DNA of 64,000 nucleotides from Sandaracinaceae bacterium (GTDB lineage Bacteria > Myxococcota_A > Polyangia > Polyangiales > Houyiibacteriaceae): positions 248,001 to 312,000 of the forward strand of contig JACKEI010000001.1 of NCBI GenBank assembly GCA_020633075.1, written 5' to 3'. Under the pieces are notes generated by a model that did not search any database, was not told the origin of the DNA, and saw only the letters and a program-made list of their open reading frames with translations. Below, one piece after another: positions 1-10,346 of this stretch (position 1 is its first letter; each line of letters starts with the position of its first letter). The position numbers were made by a program, and so were the translations under genes.

Positions 1-927
<927 letters not shown>

Positions 928-942
928 GCTATCCCCTGCTGC

Positions 943-2124
943 GTGTCCTCTCGGCTGACCACGTTCGCGCTCGCGGCGTTGATTCTGCTGGGCTTCTCGG
1001 CCCCCACCGCGCGCGCGCACTTGGGCAGCACCAAGTACCTGCACGTGGAGGTACATGTAGGCGGAGAGCCGGGTGACGACCGCGGCCCCCGCGACCCCGC
1101 AGACGGCCCGCTCGTGCGTGTGAGCGCGGCGATCGAGACGGTGGACGTCGCCATGCAGCTCGGACTCAGCGAGGACGCGCCGGTGGCCGAGGTGCTTGCG
1201 CACGCGGAGGAGATCGAGGCCTGGCTGGTGGCCGGCCTCACGGTGCGCGCGGGCGCGGAATCGTGCGCCCCGCGCCTCTTGCCCCCGCGCGCGGAGCAGC
1301 GTGATCAGCGCTCCTTCGTGCACGTCGACGCGGCGTACCGCTGCCCCGCGGGGTCCCCCGCAGACTCCCTGCTGCTGCGCGATGACACCGTCTTTCCGGA
1401 CGACCGTCAGCACGAGGCGCTGGTCTACCTGGCGGGGCGCGACGACGGGGCGGCCGTGCTGCGCGGTGGCCACCGGGAGCTCGCGTTGGGGGGGGCGCCA
1501 CCGTCCAGCCTGGAGCTCAGCCGGACCTTCGTGTGGGAAGGCATGTTGCACTTTGCGCTGGGGTACGACCACGTGCTCTTCCTGCTGTCGCTGCTGCTGG
1601 GCGTGGGCCTCATGGCGCGGCGGCCGGCTGGCGGTGGCGCCACCGCCGCAGCCCGGCCGTGGCGCGACCTGCTGCGGGAGCTCGCCTGGCTGGTGACCGC
1701 GTTCACTCTCGGCCACAGCGTGACCCTGGCGCTCGCCGCGCTCGAGCTCGTGGTGCTGCCCAGCCGGCCGGTGGAGATCGCCATCGCCGCGTCCATCGTC
1801 GCCGTCGCGCTGCACACGCTGGTCGCGCCGCAGCGTCGCCGGGTGCTGCCCCTCATCGCCGGCGGCTTCGGGCTGGTGCACGGCTTCGGGTTCAGCGCGG
1901 TGCTCCGCGAGGTGGGGCTGCCGCCGGGGGGTACGCTCCTCGCGCTGGTGTCGTTCAACGTCGGCATCGAGCTCGCGCAGCTGGCCTTCGTCGCGCTGGC
2001 GCTCTGGCCCCTGCGCCAGCTGGCCACGTGGTCGCGCTACGAGAGCGTCGTCGTGCGCGGCGGGTCGGTGGCGATCGCGCTCGTCGCGGCGTACTGGGTC
2101 GTCGAGCGCTTCATGGGCGGGTGA
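943..2124 (+). CDS. HupE/UreJ-like membrane protein
   Basis: A 393-residue exported membrane protein. Residues 1-25 form a signal peptide ending in ARA. Residues 26-190 are an extracytoplasmic domain without a family I recognise. From about 195 the sequence matches the HupE/UreJ type 2 family: MLHFALGYDHVLFLLSLLLG, FTLGHSVTLALA, LVHGFGFSAVL and FNVGIELAQLAFVALAL, giving about six helices with conserved His residues. Family members are suspected metal (nickel/cobalt) permeases or accessory proteins, but no hydrogenase or urease gene is visible here. The start is GTG (943); a TATCCC hexamer lies 7 nt upstream and there is no Shine-Dalgarno sequence. Function is inferred only from the family. 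Confidence 0.8.
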   Translation: MSSRLTTFALAALILLGFSAPTARAHLGSTKYLHVEVHVGGEPGDDRGPRDPADGPLVRVSAAIETVDVAMQLGLSEDAPVAEVLAHAEEIEAWLVAGLTVRAGAESCAPRLLPPRAEQRDQRSFVHVDAAYRCPAGSPADSLLLRDDTVFPDDRQHEALVYLAGRDDGAAVLRGGHRELALGGAPPSSLELSRTFVWEGMLHFALGYDHVLFLLSLLLGVGLMARRPAGGGATAAARPWRDLLRELAWLVTAFTLGHSVTLALAALELVVLPSRPVEIAIAASIVAVALHTLVAPQRRRVLPLIAGGFGLVHGFGFSAVLREVGLPPGGTLLALVSFNVGIELAQLAFVALALWPLRQLATWSRYESVVVRGGSVAIALVAAYWVVERFMGG

Positions 2125-2157
2125 ACTCCCGCTCCGGCGCTCACACGGGGGAGCGCC

Positions 2158-3219
2158 TCAGTCGAGGGGCGTGTTGGTCTGGTGCCGCAGCTCGATCAGC
2201 TCGAAGTCGAAGAGGCGGGAGATCCCGTCGTCGCCGGGCACGCGCACGCGCAGCGTGGAGGTCGTCGTGCTGTCGAAGCTGCGCCGGCCCTCCGGACGCA
2301 CCGGCAACGAGAAGCGCTCGCGCGCCGACAGGGTGTAGGTCTCCACCTCGCCGTTCATGCCGATGTTCCGCGGCCGGGCACCCGTGACGTCCATGGTCAC
2401 CTCGAGGGCCCCGAGCCCCATCTCCACGCTCAGGAACCGCGCGCGCCCCGTGGCCTCGGCCCCGTCCATGTGCAGGTGCAGCCCCAGGGAGCGACGGAGC
2501 GGCTCGTTGTCCAGCGTGAGCGTCCAGCTCTCACCGGGGGTGCGGGGCGTGTCCACCTCGTAGCGCCGGTCCTCGTCGAGGCCCAGATACACCGGCGTCA
2601 TGGTCCGAAAGGCCTCGTAGGTGCCCCCGGCGGCCGGCTCGATGCGCTCTCCGGCGACCGTGATGATGGCCTCCCCCGAGGGACGCGGCTGGACACGTAC
2701 CACCGTGTCGTGCAGCAGGTCGTGCGCGTCGGCGCTCGTGGTCCCGATGCGCAGGGAGCTCACCTCGTACTCGTAGGCGGTGATGCCATCGGTCGGGTCC
2801 ACCGCCGCGATGCGCTGGATGGCGTCCAGCCGGAAGTACGCCGCGCTGGGGGTCGCGTTCAGGGCGCGGCCCCCGGCTCGCTGGACCGACGAGACGCGGC
2901 GGGTGTACGACGCCTCGATGTGCGCCCTGCGCCCCAGCTGCTGGGGCAGGGCGGCGTGTAGCGTGTAGCGGCCGTCTGCAGGCTGCTCGGGGCCAATCCC
3001 GCCCGTCGCTGCGTCCGGGGTCTCGCGAAAGTAGCTGTAGAGCATGGACCCCACGCCGACGACCGCGACCAACGCGGTGGCGGCGCCCAGGGCCTTGGCC
3101 CACATGGGTGGTCCGCTCGGGCCGGGGGTGGCGCTGCGACGCGTGCAGAGGGTGCACTCGCCCTGAGGGTTCAGAACTGTGCCGTGGGTCGGGCAGCGCG
3201 GAATCTGGGAGACGCTCAC
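2158..3219 (-). CDS. Zinc-ribbon/transmembrane hypothetical protein
   Basis: A 353-residue protein of unknown function. The N-terminus carries a short ribbon-like metal site (C9-P-T-H12 and C22-T-L-C25), then a Gly/Pro linker, one membrane helix at about residues 40-63, and a roughly 280-residue outer domain of beta-rich appearance with no catalytic motif I can name. The topology suggests the small ribbon in the cytoplasm and the large domain outside. It is convergent with the HupE-like gene, 33 bp from its stop. The start is GTG at 3219, preceded by TACCTT 7 nt upstream and no Shine-Dalgarno sequence. The next gene on the plus strand begins 114 bp away. Confidence 0.7.
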   Translation of the reverse strand: MSVSQIPRCPTHGTVLNPQGECTLCTRRSATPGPSGPPMWAKALGAATALVAVVGVGSMLYSYFRETPDAATGGIGPEQPADGRYTLHAALPQQLGRRAHIEASYTRRVSSVQRAGGRALNATPSAAYFRLDAIQRIAAVDPTDGITAYEYEVSSLRIGTTSADAHDLLHDTVVRVQPRPSGEAIITVAGERIEPAAGGTYEAFRTMTPVYLGLDEDRRYEVDTPRTPGESWTLTLDNEPLRRSLGLHLHMDGAEATGRARFLSVEMGLGALEVTMDVTGARPRNIGMNGEVETYTLSARERFSLPVRPEGRRSFDSTTTSTLRVRVPGDDGISRLFDFELIELRHQTNTPLD

Positions 3220-3226
3220 GTGCGGG

Positions 3227-3232
3227 AAGGTA
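3227..3232 (-). promoter_or_regulatory. TANNNT -10-like element
   Basis: TACCTT, separated by 7 nt from the GTG start at 3219. Together with the lack of a Shine-Dalgarno sequence it suggests a leaderless transcript. No convincing -35 box was found. Confidence 0.4.
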
Positions 3233-3333
3233 GCAGGTCATGGCAGGCGTACCTACCCACACGCTGCCGACTGCCAGCCGCGCCGCTGTTGACTACCTCC
3301 GCGATCGCGCGCAGGACATTCCACCAGAGACCC

Positions 3334-6012
3334 ATGCCGCGAGAAATCCGACGTATCGAGACCTTGGTGCCCCGTCGGGCCGCCCAGTACGGTGGCAAGG
3401 CTCGTCACCTCGCCCAGCTGGCGCGCGCAGGCTTCCCCGTTCCGGCCGCCTTCGCCATCCCGGCCACCGTCGCCGACGAGCTCTTCGAGGAGCGCCTCGC
3501 TCCCGAAGACCGTCCCAACGCGCTGCTGGCGCGGGAGGTGGTCTCGGAGGAGCGCCTCGCCGGCATCCGCGCGCGCGTCCGCGAGCTCGAGCTCGGAGCG
3601 TCCCTCGTGCGTGAGCTCCGTGACGGCCTCGATCGCTTGCGCAAGGAGGGGTCCACCAGCTTCGCGGTGCGCTCGTCGTCCACCCGCGAGGACGGTGCCG
3701 ACGCCTCGGCTGCTGGGCTGCACCACACGCACCTGCACTGCGTGTCCGACGACGAGGTGTTCGATGCCATCCGCGACTGTTGGGCGAGCCTCTTCACCGA
3801 GCGTGCGCTGACCTACCTGCGTCGCCACGGTGCTCAGGAGGCCGGCATGGGCGTGGTGGTGCAGGCCATGGTGGCCGCCGAGGTGTCGGGGGTGGCGTTC
3901 ACCGCGAACCCGCTCACAGGCGACGGCGGCGAGATCGTCATCACGGCCGCGTACGGGCTCGGGACGTCGGTGGCCGATGGGCGCGTCTCGCCGGACACCA
4001 TCCGGGTGGACAAGGCCACGCGCGGCCCTCGCGACCGCGTGATCGGCGAGAAGAGCACTCGCGTCGTGCTCGCGTCGGCATCCGCGGGAGGTCCGCGCAC
4101 CGTCGAGGAGCCGGTGCCCCCGAGCCTGCGCAACGAGCTCTGCTTGGACGCGGCCCAGGTAGACACCCTCACGTCGCTCGCGCTGCGGGTGGAGCAGAGC
4201 TTTGGGCAGCCCCAGGACCTCGAGTGGGCCTTCGCGGGCGGCCAGGTGTTCATGCTGCAGGCGCGCCCCATCACCACGCCGGTGGACATCGAGAGCTGGC
4301 GCAAGCGCGCCGACGTGGCCCGCGTGGACCGCGCGCGCATCGTGTGGTCCAACGTCAACGTGGGCGAAGCGCTGCCGGGCGTCGCGACGCCGCTCACGTG
4401 GAGCATCCTCAGCAGCTTCAGCGAGCTGGGCTTTCGGCGCGCGTTCGGGTCGCTCGGCTGCAGCGTGCCGCGCGACGCCGAGCTGGTGGGTGAGTTCCGC
4501 GGCCGCATCTATCTGAACCTCACCGAGTTCATGAGCATCCTCTCGCAGGTGCCGGGCCTGCGCCCCAAGACGCTGCTCGCGCTCGGTGGGGGCGGCATGG
4601 GAGACCGCCTCGAGGCCGACATCGTGCCGCGCTCGCGCGCAGCCTTCTTCGCCCGCCTGCCCATCACCGCCGCACGCTATGCGCGTGAGAACTACAACGT
4701 CACGGAGCGTGTGCGCGCCTTCGAGAGCTTCTACGAGGCCGAGCGCCGCCGCATCGAGGCCGTCAACCCAGCGCTGCTCTCGCCGGCGTCCATGGCCGCG
4801 CTGCTGCGCGACGTGGAGCACCTCCTGGACGAGGCGGGCGCCGTCATGCTCACCGTCTACGGCAACCTGCTCGCCAGCGTCGTGCTGTTGCAGGGCGTCC
4901 TGGCGCTCGTCGTCAGCGAGCAGGCCGACAGCGTGCAGCGCGACCTGCTGGGGGGGCTCGCCGACGTGGACAGCGCCGCGCCCGGGGTGACCCTCTATCA
5001 CATCGCCGAGAGCAGCGCGCGCGAGCCCGCCGTGCGTGCGGCCATCTTGGCGCAGCCCGCGACCGAGCTGCGCGTCGCGTCCCTGCCCGACGGCCCCACG
5101 CGGCGGAGCCTGCAGCGCTTCATCGAGGCGTACGGCCACCGAGGGACGCGCGAGGCCGAGGTCGCCGCCCCGCGCTGGGCGGAGGACCCCACGCTGCTCT
5201 TTGCCACGCTGCAGATCTACCTGCGCCAGGCCGCGAGCGGGGCACCACGCGCCGCCAACCCGGTGCAGATGGCGGAGCGGCAGCGTAAGGCGCGGGAGGC
5301 GGCGCTCGCGCTGGTGTCGGAGCGTCTGCCGTTGCCCGCGCGCACGGCCGTGCGCCACTTGCTCGCCTTGGTGCAGCGCTTCATGCGCCTGCGTGAGCGG
5401 CTGCGCAGTCACGTGACGGCTGTGCTCGGGCTCTACCGCCACGTGGCCCTCGACACCTCCCGCCGCATCGAGAGCGTCGAGCCGGCCGCGGGCTCGGACG
5501 CCGCCTTCTACCTGACGCTCGACGAGATCGACGCGTTTCTGCGAGACGGAAACGAGAGCGTCGCGGAGCGGGTGCAGCGCCGGCGGCGGCGCGTGGAGCG
5601 CGACCGGGCCCTGCCGGACCCGCCGGACACCTTCGTGGGGTACCCGCCGCCCGTCAGCATCGAGGCTCCCGACACCGACACGCTCGTCGGCCTCTCCGCC
5701 TGTGCGGGAGACGTCTCGGGGCTCGTGCGAGTGCTCGAGTCCCCAGCGGACGCCGCAGACTTCCAGGCCGGCGAGATCCTCGTCAGCGCCTGCGCCGACG
5801 TGGGCTGGTCGCCGCTCTTCTTGGTGGCCTCGGCCGTCGTCACGGACCTGGGCGGGCCCCTCTCGCACGCCGCCATCGTGCTGCGCGAGTACGGCGTGCC
5901 CTCGGTCGTCAACGTGAAGAGCGGGACACGGCTGCTGCGCACGGGCGACCGGGTGCGCGTGGACGGGGGCGCCGGGCGCGTCCACATCCTCGAGCGAGCC
6001 CCGCGCGGCTGA
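3334..6012 (+). CDS. PEP-utilising enzyme, rifampin phosphotransferase/PEP synthase-like
   Basis: An 892-residue ATP-dependent dikinase-type enzyme. Residues 1-315 form a PPDK/PEP-synthase ATP-grasp domain (YGGKARHLAQL near 18, VRSSSTREDG from 111, GVAFTANPLTGD near 185, DLEWAFAGG and LQARPIT near 295-312). A long central region follows (about 330-780, beginning TPLTWSIL and GRIYLNL). The end is a swivelling phosphohistidine domain with GGPLSHAAIVLRE, catalytic His845. The ATP-grasp/central/His order and the TPLTW and GRIYLN segments fit rifampin phosphotransferases better than true PEP synthases, which end in a PEP-binding barrel missing here. Its substrate in this organism is unknown. ATG 3334 is chosen because longer starts run into the gene at 2158-3219. 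The next gene starts one base after its stop. Confidence 0.82.
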   Translation: MPREIRRIETLVPRRAAQYGGKARHLAQLARAGFPVPAAFAIPATVADELFEERLAPEDRPNALLAREVVSEERLAGIRARVRELELGASLVRELRDGLDRLRKEGSTSFAVRSSSTREDGADASAAGLHHTHLHCVSDDEVFDAIRDCWASLFTERALTYLRRHGAQEAGMGVVVQAMVAAEVSGVAFTANPLTGDGGEIVITAAYGLGTSVADGRVSPDTIRVDKATRGPRDRVIGEKSTRVVLASASAGGPRTVEEPVPPSLRNELCLDAAQVDTLTSLALRVEQSFGQPQDLEWAFAGGQVFMLQARPITTPVDIESWRKRADVARVDRARIVWSNVNVGEALPGVATPLTWSILSSFSELGFRRAFGSLGCSVPRDAELVGEFRGRIYLNLTEFMSILSQVPGLRPKTLLALGGGGMGDRLEADIVPRSRAAFFARLPITAARYARENYNVTERVRAFESFYEAERRRIEAVNPALLSPASMAALLRDVEHLLDEAGAVMLTVYGNLLASVVLLQGVLALVVSEQADSVQRDLLGGLADVDSAAPGVTLYHIAESSAREPAVRAAILAQPATELRVASLPDGPTRRSLQRFIEAYGHRGTREAEVAAPRWAEDPTLLFATLQIYLRQAASGAPRAANPVQMAERQRKAREAALALVSERLPLPARTAVRHLLALVQRFMRLRERLRSHVTAVLGLYRHVALDTSRRIESVEPAAGSDAAFYLTLDEIDAFLRDGNESVAERVQRRRRRVERDRALPDPPDTFVGYPPPVSIEAPDTDTLVGLSACAGDVSGLVRVLESPADAADFQAGEILVSACADVGWSPLFLVASAVVTDLGGPLSHAAIVLREYGVPSVVNVKSGTRLLRTGDRVRVDGGAGRVHILERAPRG

Positions 6013-6013
6013 G

Positions 6014-6745
6014 ATGGGCCGCCTTCCGAACAGCGCGCTCGACGTGCGCATCGTCCATCGCGACGCAGCCCTGCTGGTGCTCGCCAAGCCGAGCGGCCTG
6101 CCCACCACCACGCCCGACGACGCCGACTGCGTGGTGCGCCGCGCGCAGCAGCTGGACCCCGACGCCGAGCGCCTGCACGCCACCTCGCGCCTGGATGCGG
6201 AGGTCAGCGGGCTGGTCACGTTCGCGCGAACACCCCAGGCGGCCGAAGCGCTGCGTGAGGCGCGCGCCCAGGGACGCTATGGCCGCCGCTACATCGCCCT
6301 CACCCTGACCCCGCCCGCAGAACACGAAGGGGCGTGGGACGGCACCATCGCCATCGACCCGCGCGACCGCCGCAAGCGTGTCGTTGGCCCGGGAGCCCAA
6401 GAGAAGCACGCGCGCTCGCGCTTCACCGTGCACGAGCGGCTGACACACGGAGCGCTGCTGTACCTCTTCCCGGAGACGGGCCGGACGCACCAGCTGCGGG
6501 TCCACGCGCTAGCCGCCGGTGCGCCTCTCTTCGGAGACCGGGTGTACGGTGGGCCGACGCGCGCGACCGCAGAGGACGGCCGCGTGGTCACCGCTCGTCG
6601 CACCATGCTGCACTGCGCGGCCCTCCAGCTGCCGGACGTCGCCGCAGGCCAGGGTCAGCTCTCCCTCTCGCTCCCCCCGCCGGCCGACTTCGTGAGCGCC
6701 TATCAGGGGCTCGGCGGGCGCCGCGACCTCTCCGATCCCGGCTAG
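6014..6745 (+). CDS. RluA-family pseudouridine synthase
   Basis: A 243-residue RNA-modifying enzyme that isomerises uridine to pseudouridine in rRNA or tRNA. It shows VLAKPSGLPTTT, the catalytic block SRLDAEVSGLV with Asp61, GRYGRRYIAL, and the family C-terminal motif GRTHQLRVHALAAGAPLFGD followed by VYGG. It lacks an S4 domain. The usual H-RLD-x-x-TSG reads SRLDAEVSG, a mild variation around an intact Asp. It begins one base after the stop of the PEP-utilising enzyme, so the two are probably co-transcribed. Its last 4 bp overlap the convergent TPR gene. The target RNA cannot be told from sequence. Confidence 0.85.
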   Translation: MGRLPNSALDVRIVHRDAALLVLAKPSGLPTTTPDDADCVVRRAQQLDPDAERLHATSRLDAEVSGLVTFARTPQAAEALREARAQGRYGRRYIALTLTPPAEHEGAWDGTIAIDPRDRRKRVVGPGAQEKHARSRFTVHERLTHGALLYLFPETGRTHQLRVHALAAGAPLFGDRVYGGPTRATAEDGRVVTARRTMLHCAALQLPDVAAGQGQLSLSLPPPADFVSAYQGLGGRRDLSDPG

Positions 6746-7719
6746 TGGCCGGAGTCGAGGGCCGCGTTCACCTCGCGTTCGATGGCCTCTGCGCAGGTGT
6801 CCTCGATGGACTCCGCGGAGTTGCCCATGCGCTCACAGTTGCGCTGGTACACGAACAGACGCCCCACCTTGCCGTCCTGCACGTCATCGGCGAGCGCGCA
6901 GAGGCGCGGGTCCACGCCCTCTGCGATGACCTCGCGGCCGGGCAGGTGCGCGACGACCACGAGGGCACCCTCGAGCGCCGCAGACACGTGGGCGGGGAGC
7001 CGCTTCATGGCGGCGCGCAGACGGCGCTCGAACACGGGGCGTGACGTGCTCCACGGGGGGGGCGGCGTGGACCCGTCGAGGTCCCGCGACTGCAGGAACG
7101 CGACCGTGGCCCCAGCCCGGTCTTCCTGCGCCTCCAGCCACAGGCCGAGGTAGTAGAACACCTCCGGGTTTGCCGGGTTCTCGCGGGCGGCGGCCTGGAT
7201 GCGCCCCCCTGCGGCCTCGAGGTCTCCGACCTCGAAGTAGGCCCGCCCGATCATGAAGTCCATCTCGGGGTTCTCGAACGGTCCATCCGGCAGGCGCTTC
7301 AGGGCCTTCGCGGCGCGCTCGTGGTCGCCGCCCTGCAGCAGCGCCTCGACCTTGAGCAGGATCGCGTCGGCCTTGGCGTCGGCGGAGTCTGCGTGCTCGA
7401 TGGCGATGTCGATCAGGCGGATGGCCTCCTCGGGCTGGTGCAGCGGGTGCATGTGCAGCTCGGCGGCGTTGAGGAGGGCCTCCGTGAAGAACTCGTCGAG
7501 CGCGATGGCCTTGCGGTAGTGACGCAACGCGGCGTCGACGTCCCCCTGGGCGGCGCGCACGTACCCCAGCAGGTTGTGGGCCTCGGGGACCTCGGCGAGC
7601 TCGAGGCACGCGAGCGCCGCGGCCAGGGCTCCCTCGAGGTCGCCCTCCGCTACGCGCTCCCAGCCCGCGTCGAGCTGATCGGCGACGGGATCGTCCGGCA
7701 TGTCATCGTCGTAGTGCAT
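6742..7719 (-). CDS. TPR-repeat protein
   Basis: A 325-residue soluble protein with tandem tetratricopeptide-like repeats over about residues 12-215 (examples: AHNLLGYVRAAQGDVDAALRHYRKAIALD, read as two helices, then ALLNAAELHMHPLHQPEEAIRLIDIAIEHA, MIGRAYFEVGDLEAAGGRIQAAARENP and VFYYLGLWLEAQEDRAGA). The C-terminal 100 residues (PVFERRLRAAMKRLPAHVSAAL onward) resemble a small zinc-peptidase-like or chaperone-like cap but lack an HExxH motif, so no enzymatic role is claimed. The N-terminus is acidic. Such proteins usually mediate protein-protein contacts. It is a single gene convergent with the pseudouridine synthase. Confidence 0.75.
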   Translation of the reverse strand: MHYDDDMPDDPVADQLDAGWERVAEGDLEGALAAALACLELAEVPEAHNLLGYVRAAQGDVDAALRHYRKAIALDEFFTEALLNAAELHMHPLHQPEEAIRLIDIAIEHADSADAKADAILLKVEALLQGGDHERAAKALKRLPDGPFENPEMDFMIGRAYFEVGDLEAAGGRIQAAARENPANPEVFYYLGLWLEAQEDRAGATVAFLQSRDLDGSTPPPPWSTSRPVFERRLRAAMKRLPAHVSAALEGALVVVAHLPGREVIAEGVDPRLCALADDVQDGKVGRLFVYQRNCERMGNSAESIEDTCAEAIEREVNAALDSGH

Positions 7720-7785
7720 GGTGTGGGACCCCCCGCGGGGGCGAGGGGACGCGCAAGGTGGGTCCCGCGCGCCCCTCGGTCAAGC

Positions 7786-10338
7786 CTACTGACCCGCGAC
7801 GAAGAGGCCGAACAGCCCTGGGGTGGCGCCCTGGGCTGGGCTCAGAAGGGGGGCCGTCTCGCCTGGGCCCGCTGCGCGGATGAGGACGCGCGCCGGGTCG
7901 GCCTCGCTCACGTCCCAGCGCCCGGCGCTGTCATACGCGACGCGCAGGGAGGGGGGGTCCGCCAGCGTCTCCAGCGTGAGCACGCGCCCGTCCGAGAGGC
8001 GGTGCACGCGGGTCGACGACCCGACAGTCATGACGGCGAGCGCCCCGTCTTCCGAGATGGCGTCCGGTCGCCCCTCGCAGCGCGTGACGTCTACGCGCTC
8101 ACCCGTCCGCACGTCCACGCGCACGGCGCGTCCGTCTTCGCACGCGAGGGCGTACGTGCCGGCCGCGTTGGAGACGAAAGGCTCCTCGCCGAGCGGCACC
8201 GCGTGCTCCGTGGAGCCGTCCAGCGAGGTCACGAGGACGACGCCGTTGGCCAGGGCCACGATGCGCTGATGGTCTGGCGTGACGCGCATCAGGCTCAGCT
8301 GTCCTGCGGACGACCACGTCTCCACCTCGCGCTGGGTCGCGACGTCGATGACGTGCACGGTGTGGTCCTGGGTCTGGACGGCTACCAGCGCGCCGTCTGC
8401 GCTCGCCGTGTGGGAGAACACGCTCTCGAGCGTGATCCGTGCCCGCCCTCGCGCGTCATGGAGCACGAAGCTGTTCTCGCCCTCCACGTAGAACGCGCCA
8501 CCCGCGAGCAGCGCGAGGCGGAAGTAGCCACCCGCGCGCGTGCCGTTGGCGCGGAGGCGCCCGGTGCGGCTGTCGTAGACCTCCCACCAGACCTCGCGCG
8601 TACCCTCGCTGCGCTGTGCGTCGGAGAACGCGATGGCGGAGCCGTCTGGGGCGAGCTGGGCGATGCGCATGCAGATCGTCGGGTCTTCGCAGGTGACGCG
8701 CGAGCTTCGCGACCTCACGAGCCGGACGGGGCGCGCCGCGCCCGACCTGCGGACCACGAACTCCCCGTCTTCGAAGGTGGCGCTGGTGGACCCGTCGGCG
8801 GTGACGACGCTGGAGCCGTCTACGGCGCGATCCCGGTCGAACAGACAGCTCGCGTAGCCGCCCAGCTGCGCCAGGCTACCGTCAGCGGCTCGCCGGGTGG
8901 GCGCCTCGTTCCCGCAGCTGAGGTCTCGCATGCCATCCGCCGCGAAGCGAGACACGCCGGCGCGGGTGCGCGTGAAGAGCACGCGACCGTCGACGCTGAA
9001 GTCCGCCCCCCAGACGCTCACCTGGCTGCCTTCCGCGACGAAGGTGCTGCGGGGCTCGGACTCGCCCACGCGATGGAACTCCGGCGTCTCGGCGGGCACG
9101 AAGCGCCACTGCGCGTCGGGGGAGTACCGGAGGAGGCCGGAGGCGAGTTCACCGGCCTCGAACGCGACCTCCTGTGCGACCCCGCGCGCGTCGTAAGCGG
9201 ATGTCTCGTCCCATGGGGCGAGCGCCAGGAAGCCCCCCGCTCCGGGCAGGGCGTAGAGCCGATACTCGGCTTCGCTCGGGTCGCCGTCTCCGGTGGGCAA
9301 GCTGAGCCGGGCGGTGACCTCCCCGGTCTGCGCTTCCATCACCACCACGCGCTCTAGGCTGTTCGCCACCAGCCAGCGACCGTCCGCGCTGTAGCTCAGC
9401 CGGGCGGTGGTCTCGCCGCCCAGGCGCACCTCCGCCCGCACGCGACCGGTCTCCGAGTCCAGCAGCTCGATGCGGCCAGGACGCGCCAGCGCCAGCTGCC
9501 CGCCCGCAGGTCGAAACGCGGCGACGAACTCCGGGCCCGGTCCGTTCCCTGCGGGGTCGTATTCGTCGGGTGCGTTCTCGATCCGGTCCGTCCGCACCAC
9601 GTGGAGGTCGGAGGTGTCCACGAGCGTGAACGTGGTGCCTGCCGAGGCCAACAGCGCGATGCGCGCCCCACTCGGCGAGTACTCCAAGAAGCTGGGGTCC
9701 ACAGTGGCCCAGGCTCCATCGACCGGCGCCTGTTGCGAGCTGCCGTCATCGAAGCGTGTCTGCGTGAGGACGAGCCCGTCGTCGGTGCCGCTGACCGTGA
9801 CGTAGCGATCACCGGCCGGGTGCAGGGCGAAGAGCGTGCTCTGGCTGCCGTCGTGCCGCGTGGGTAGCGTGCGCAGCGTGTCGGACCGCAAGTCCCAGAG
9901 CACCGGGGCGCGGCCGGGGGCCACCACCAGCACCCGCGACCCGCTGCGGTCCACCTGCAGCTGCGGGTACGTTCCGTCGAACCAGGGCCGCGCGTAGCCG
10001 CGTAGCGCGCCCGTCGCGACGTCGTAGGCGACGAGCTCGCCGTGGGAGCTGACCGCGAACAGGCGCTGGCTATCCGCGGAGAAGGCCGCGCTGGTCAGCG
10101 CCCGTCGCATGGCCGTGCGGATGACCGGCCGCGCCGGGCTCAGGGCCCCGCCCACGCGCTCGGTTGGCAACGCCAGGTCGCCCATGTTCAGCACGTTGCG
10201 CGGGGCGGACGGGAGCGTGACGGCGGGCTCGGCGACCGTCGGCGCGCCTGCGCAGCCAGCCGCTGCGCCCGACCAGAGGACCAGCCCGGCGCCCAGCGCG
10301 CGGAGCGAGACGGTGCGGACCTTCGGTCGAGCGTGCAT
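7786..10338 (-). CDS. Beta-propeller (WD40-like) lipoprotein
   Basis: An 850-residue predicted lipoprotein. After an N-terminal hydrophobic stretch there is a lipobox (AAGC, residues about 26-29). The rest is built of many repeats typical of propeller blades, such as AFSADSQRLFAVSSHGELVAYDV, YSADGRWLVANSLERVVVM, FALHPAGDRYVTVS and RVTPDHQRIVALANG, with SPDAQW and DSRTGRL spacers, probably enough for two propellers. No catalytic motif is visible; a scaffold or sensor role is likely. Start ATG 10338 lies 8 bp after the stop of the preceding lipoprotein gene. The much longer open frame upstream of it overlaps that gene in another frame and is rejected. Confidence 0.72.
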   Translation of the reverse strand: MHARPKVRTVSLRALGAGLVLWSGAAAGCAGAPTVAEPAVTLPSAPRNVLNMGDLALPTERVGGALSPARPVIRTAMRRALTSAAFSADSQRLFAVSSHGELVAYDVATGALRGYARPWFDGTYPQLQVDRSGSRVLVVAPGRAPVLWDLRSDTLRTLPTRHDGSQSTLFALHPAGDRYVTVSGTDDGLVLTQTRFDDGSSQQAPVDGAWATVDPSFLEYSPSGARIALLASAGTTFTLVDTSDLHVVRTDRIENAPDEYDPAGNGPGPEFVAAFRPAGGQLALARPGRIELLDSETGRVRAEVRLGGETTARLSYSADGRWLVANSLERVVVMEAQTGEVTARLSLPTGDGDPSEAEYRLYALPGAGGFLALAPWDETSAYDARGVAQEVAFEAGELASGLLRYSPDAQWRFVPAETPEFHRVGESEPRSTFVAEGSQVSVWGADFSVDGRVLFTRTRAGVSRFAADGMRDLSCGNEAPTRRAADGSLAQLGGYASCLFDRDRAVDGSSVVTADGSTSATFEDGEFVVRRSGAARPVRLVRSRSSRVTCEDPTICMRIAQLAPDGSAIAFSDAQRSEGTREVWWEVYDSRTGRLRANGTRAGGYFRLALLAGGAFYVEGENSFVLHDARGRARITLESVFSHTASADGALVAVQTQDHTVHVIDVATQREVETWSSAGQLSLMRVTPDHQRIVALANGVVLVTSLDGSTEHAVPLGEEPFVSNAAGTYALACEDGRAVRVDVRTGERVDVTRCEGRPDAISEDGALAVMTVGSSTRVHRLSDGRVLTLETLADPPSLRVAYDSAGRWDVSEADPARVLIRAAGPGETAPLLSPAQGATPGLFGLFVAGQ

Positions 10339-10346
10339 GGCGTGCC

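Noticed and set aside
3253..6219. Very long minus-strand open frame opposite the PEP-utilising enzyme
   Set aside because: Its residue mix (His, Arg, Ala, Val runs) is that of an antisense frame in high-GC DNA, while the plus strand carries clear catalytic motifs along the whole length.
7252..9357. Long plus-strand open frames opposite the TPR and propeller genes
   Set aside because: They lack recognisable domains and mirror the codon pattern of the minus-strand genes.
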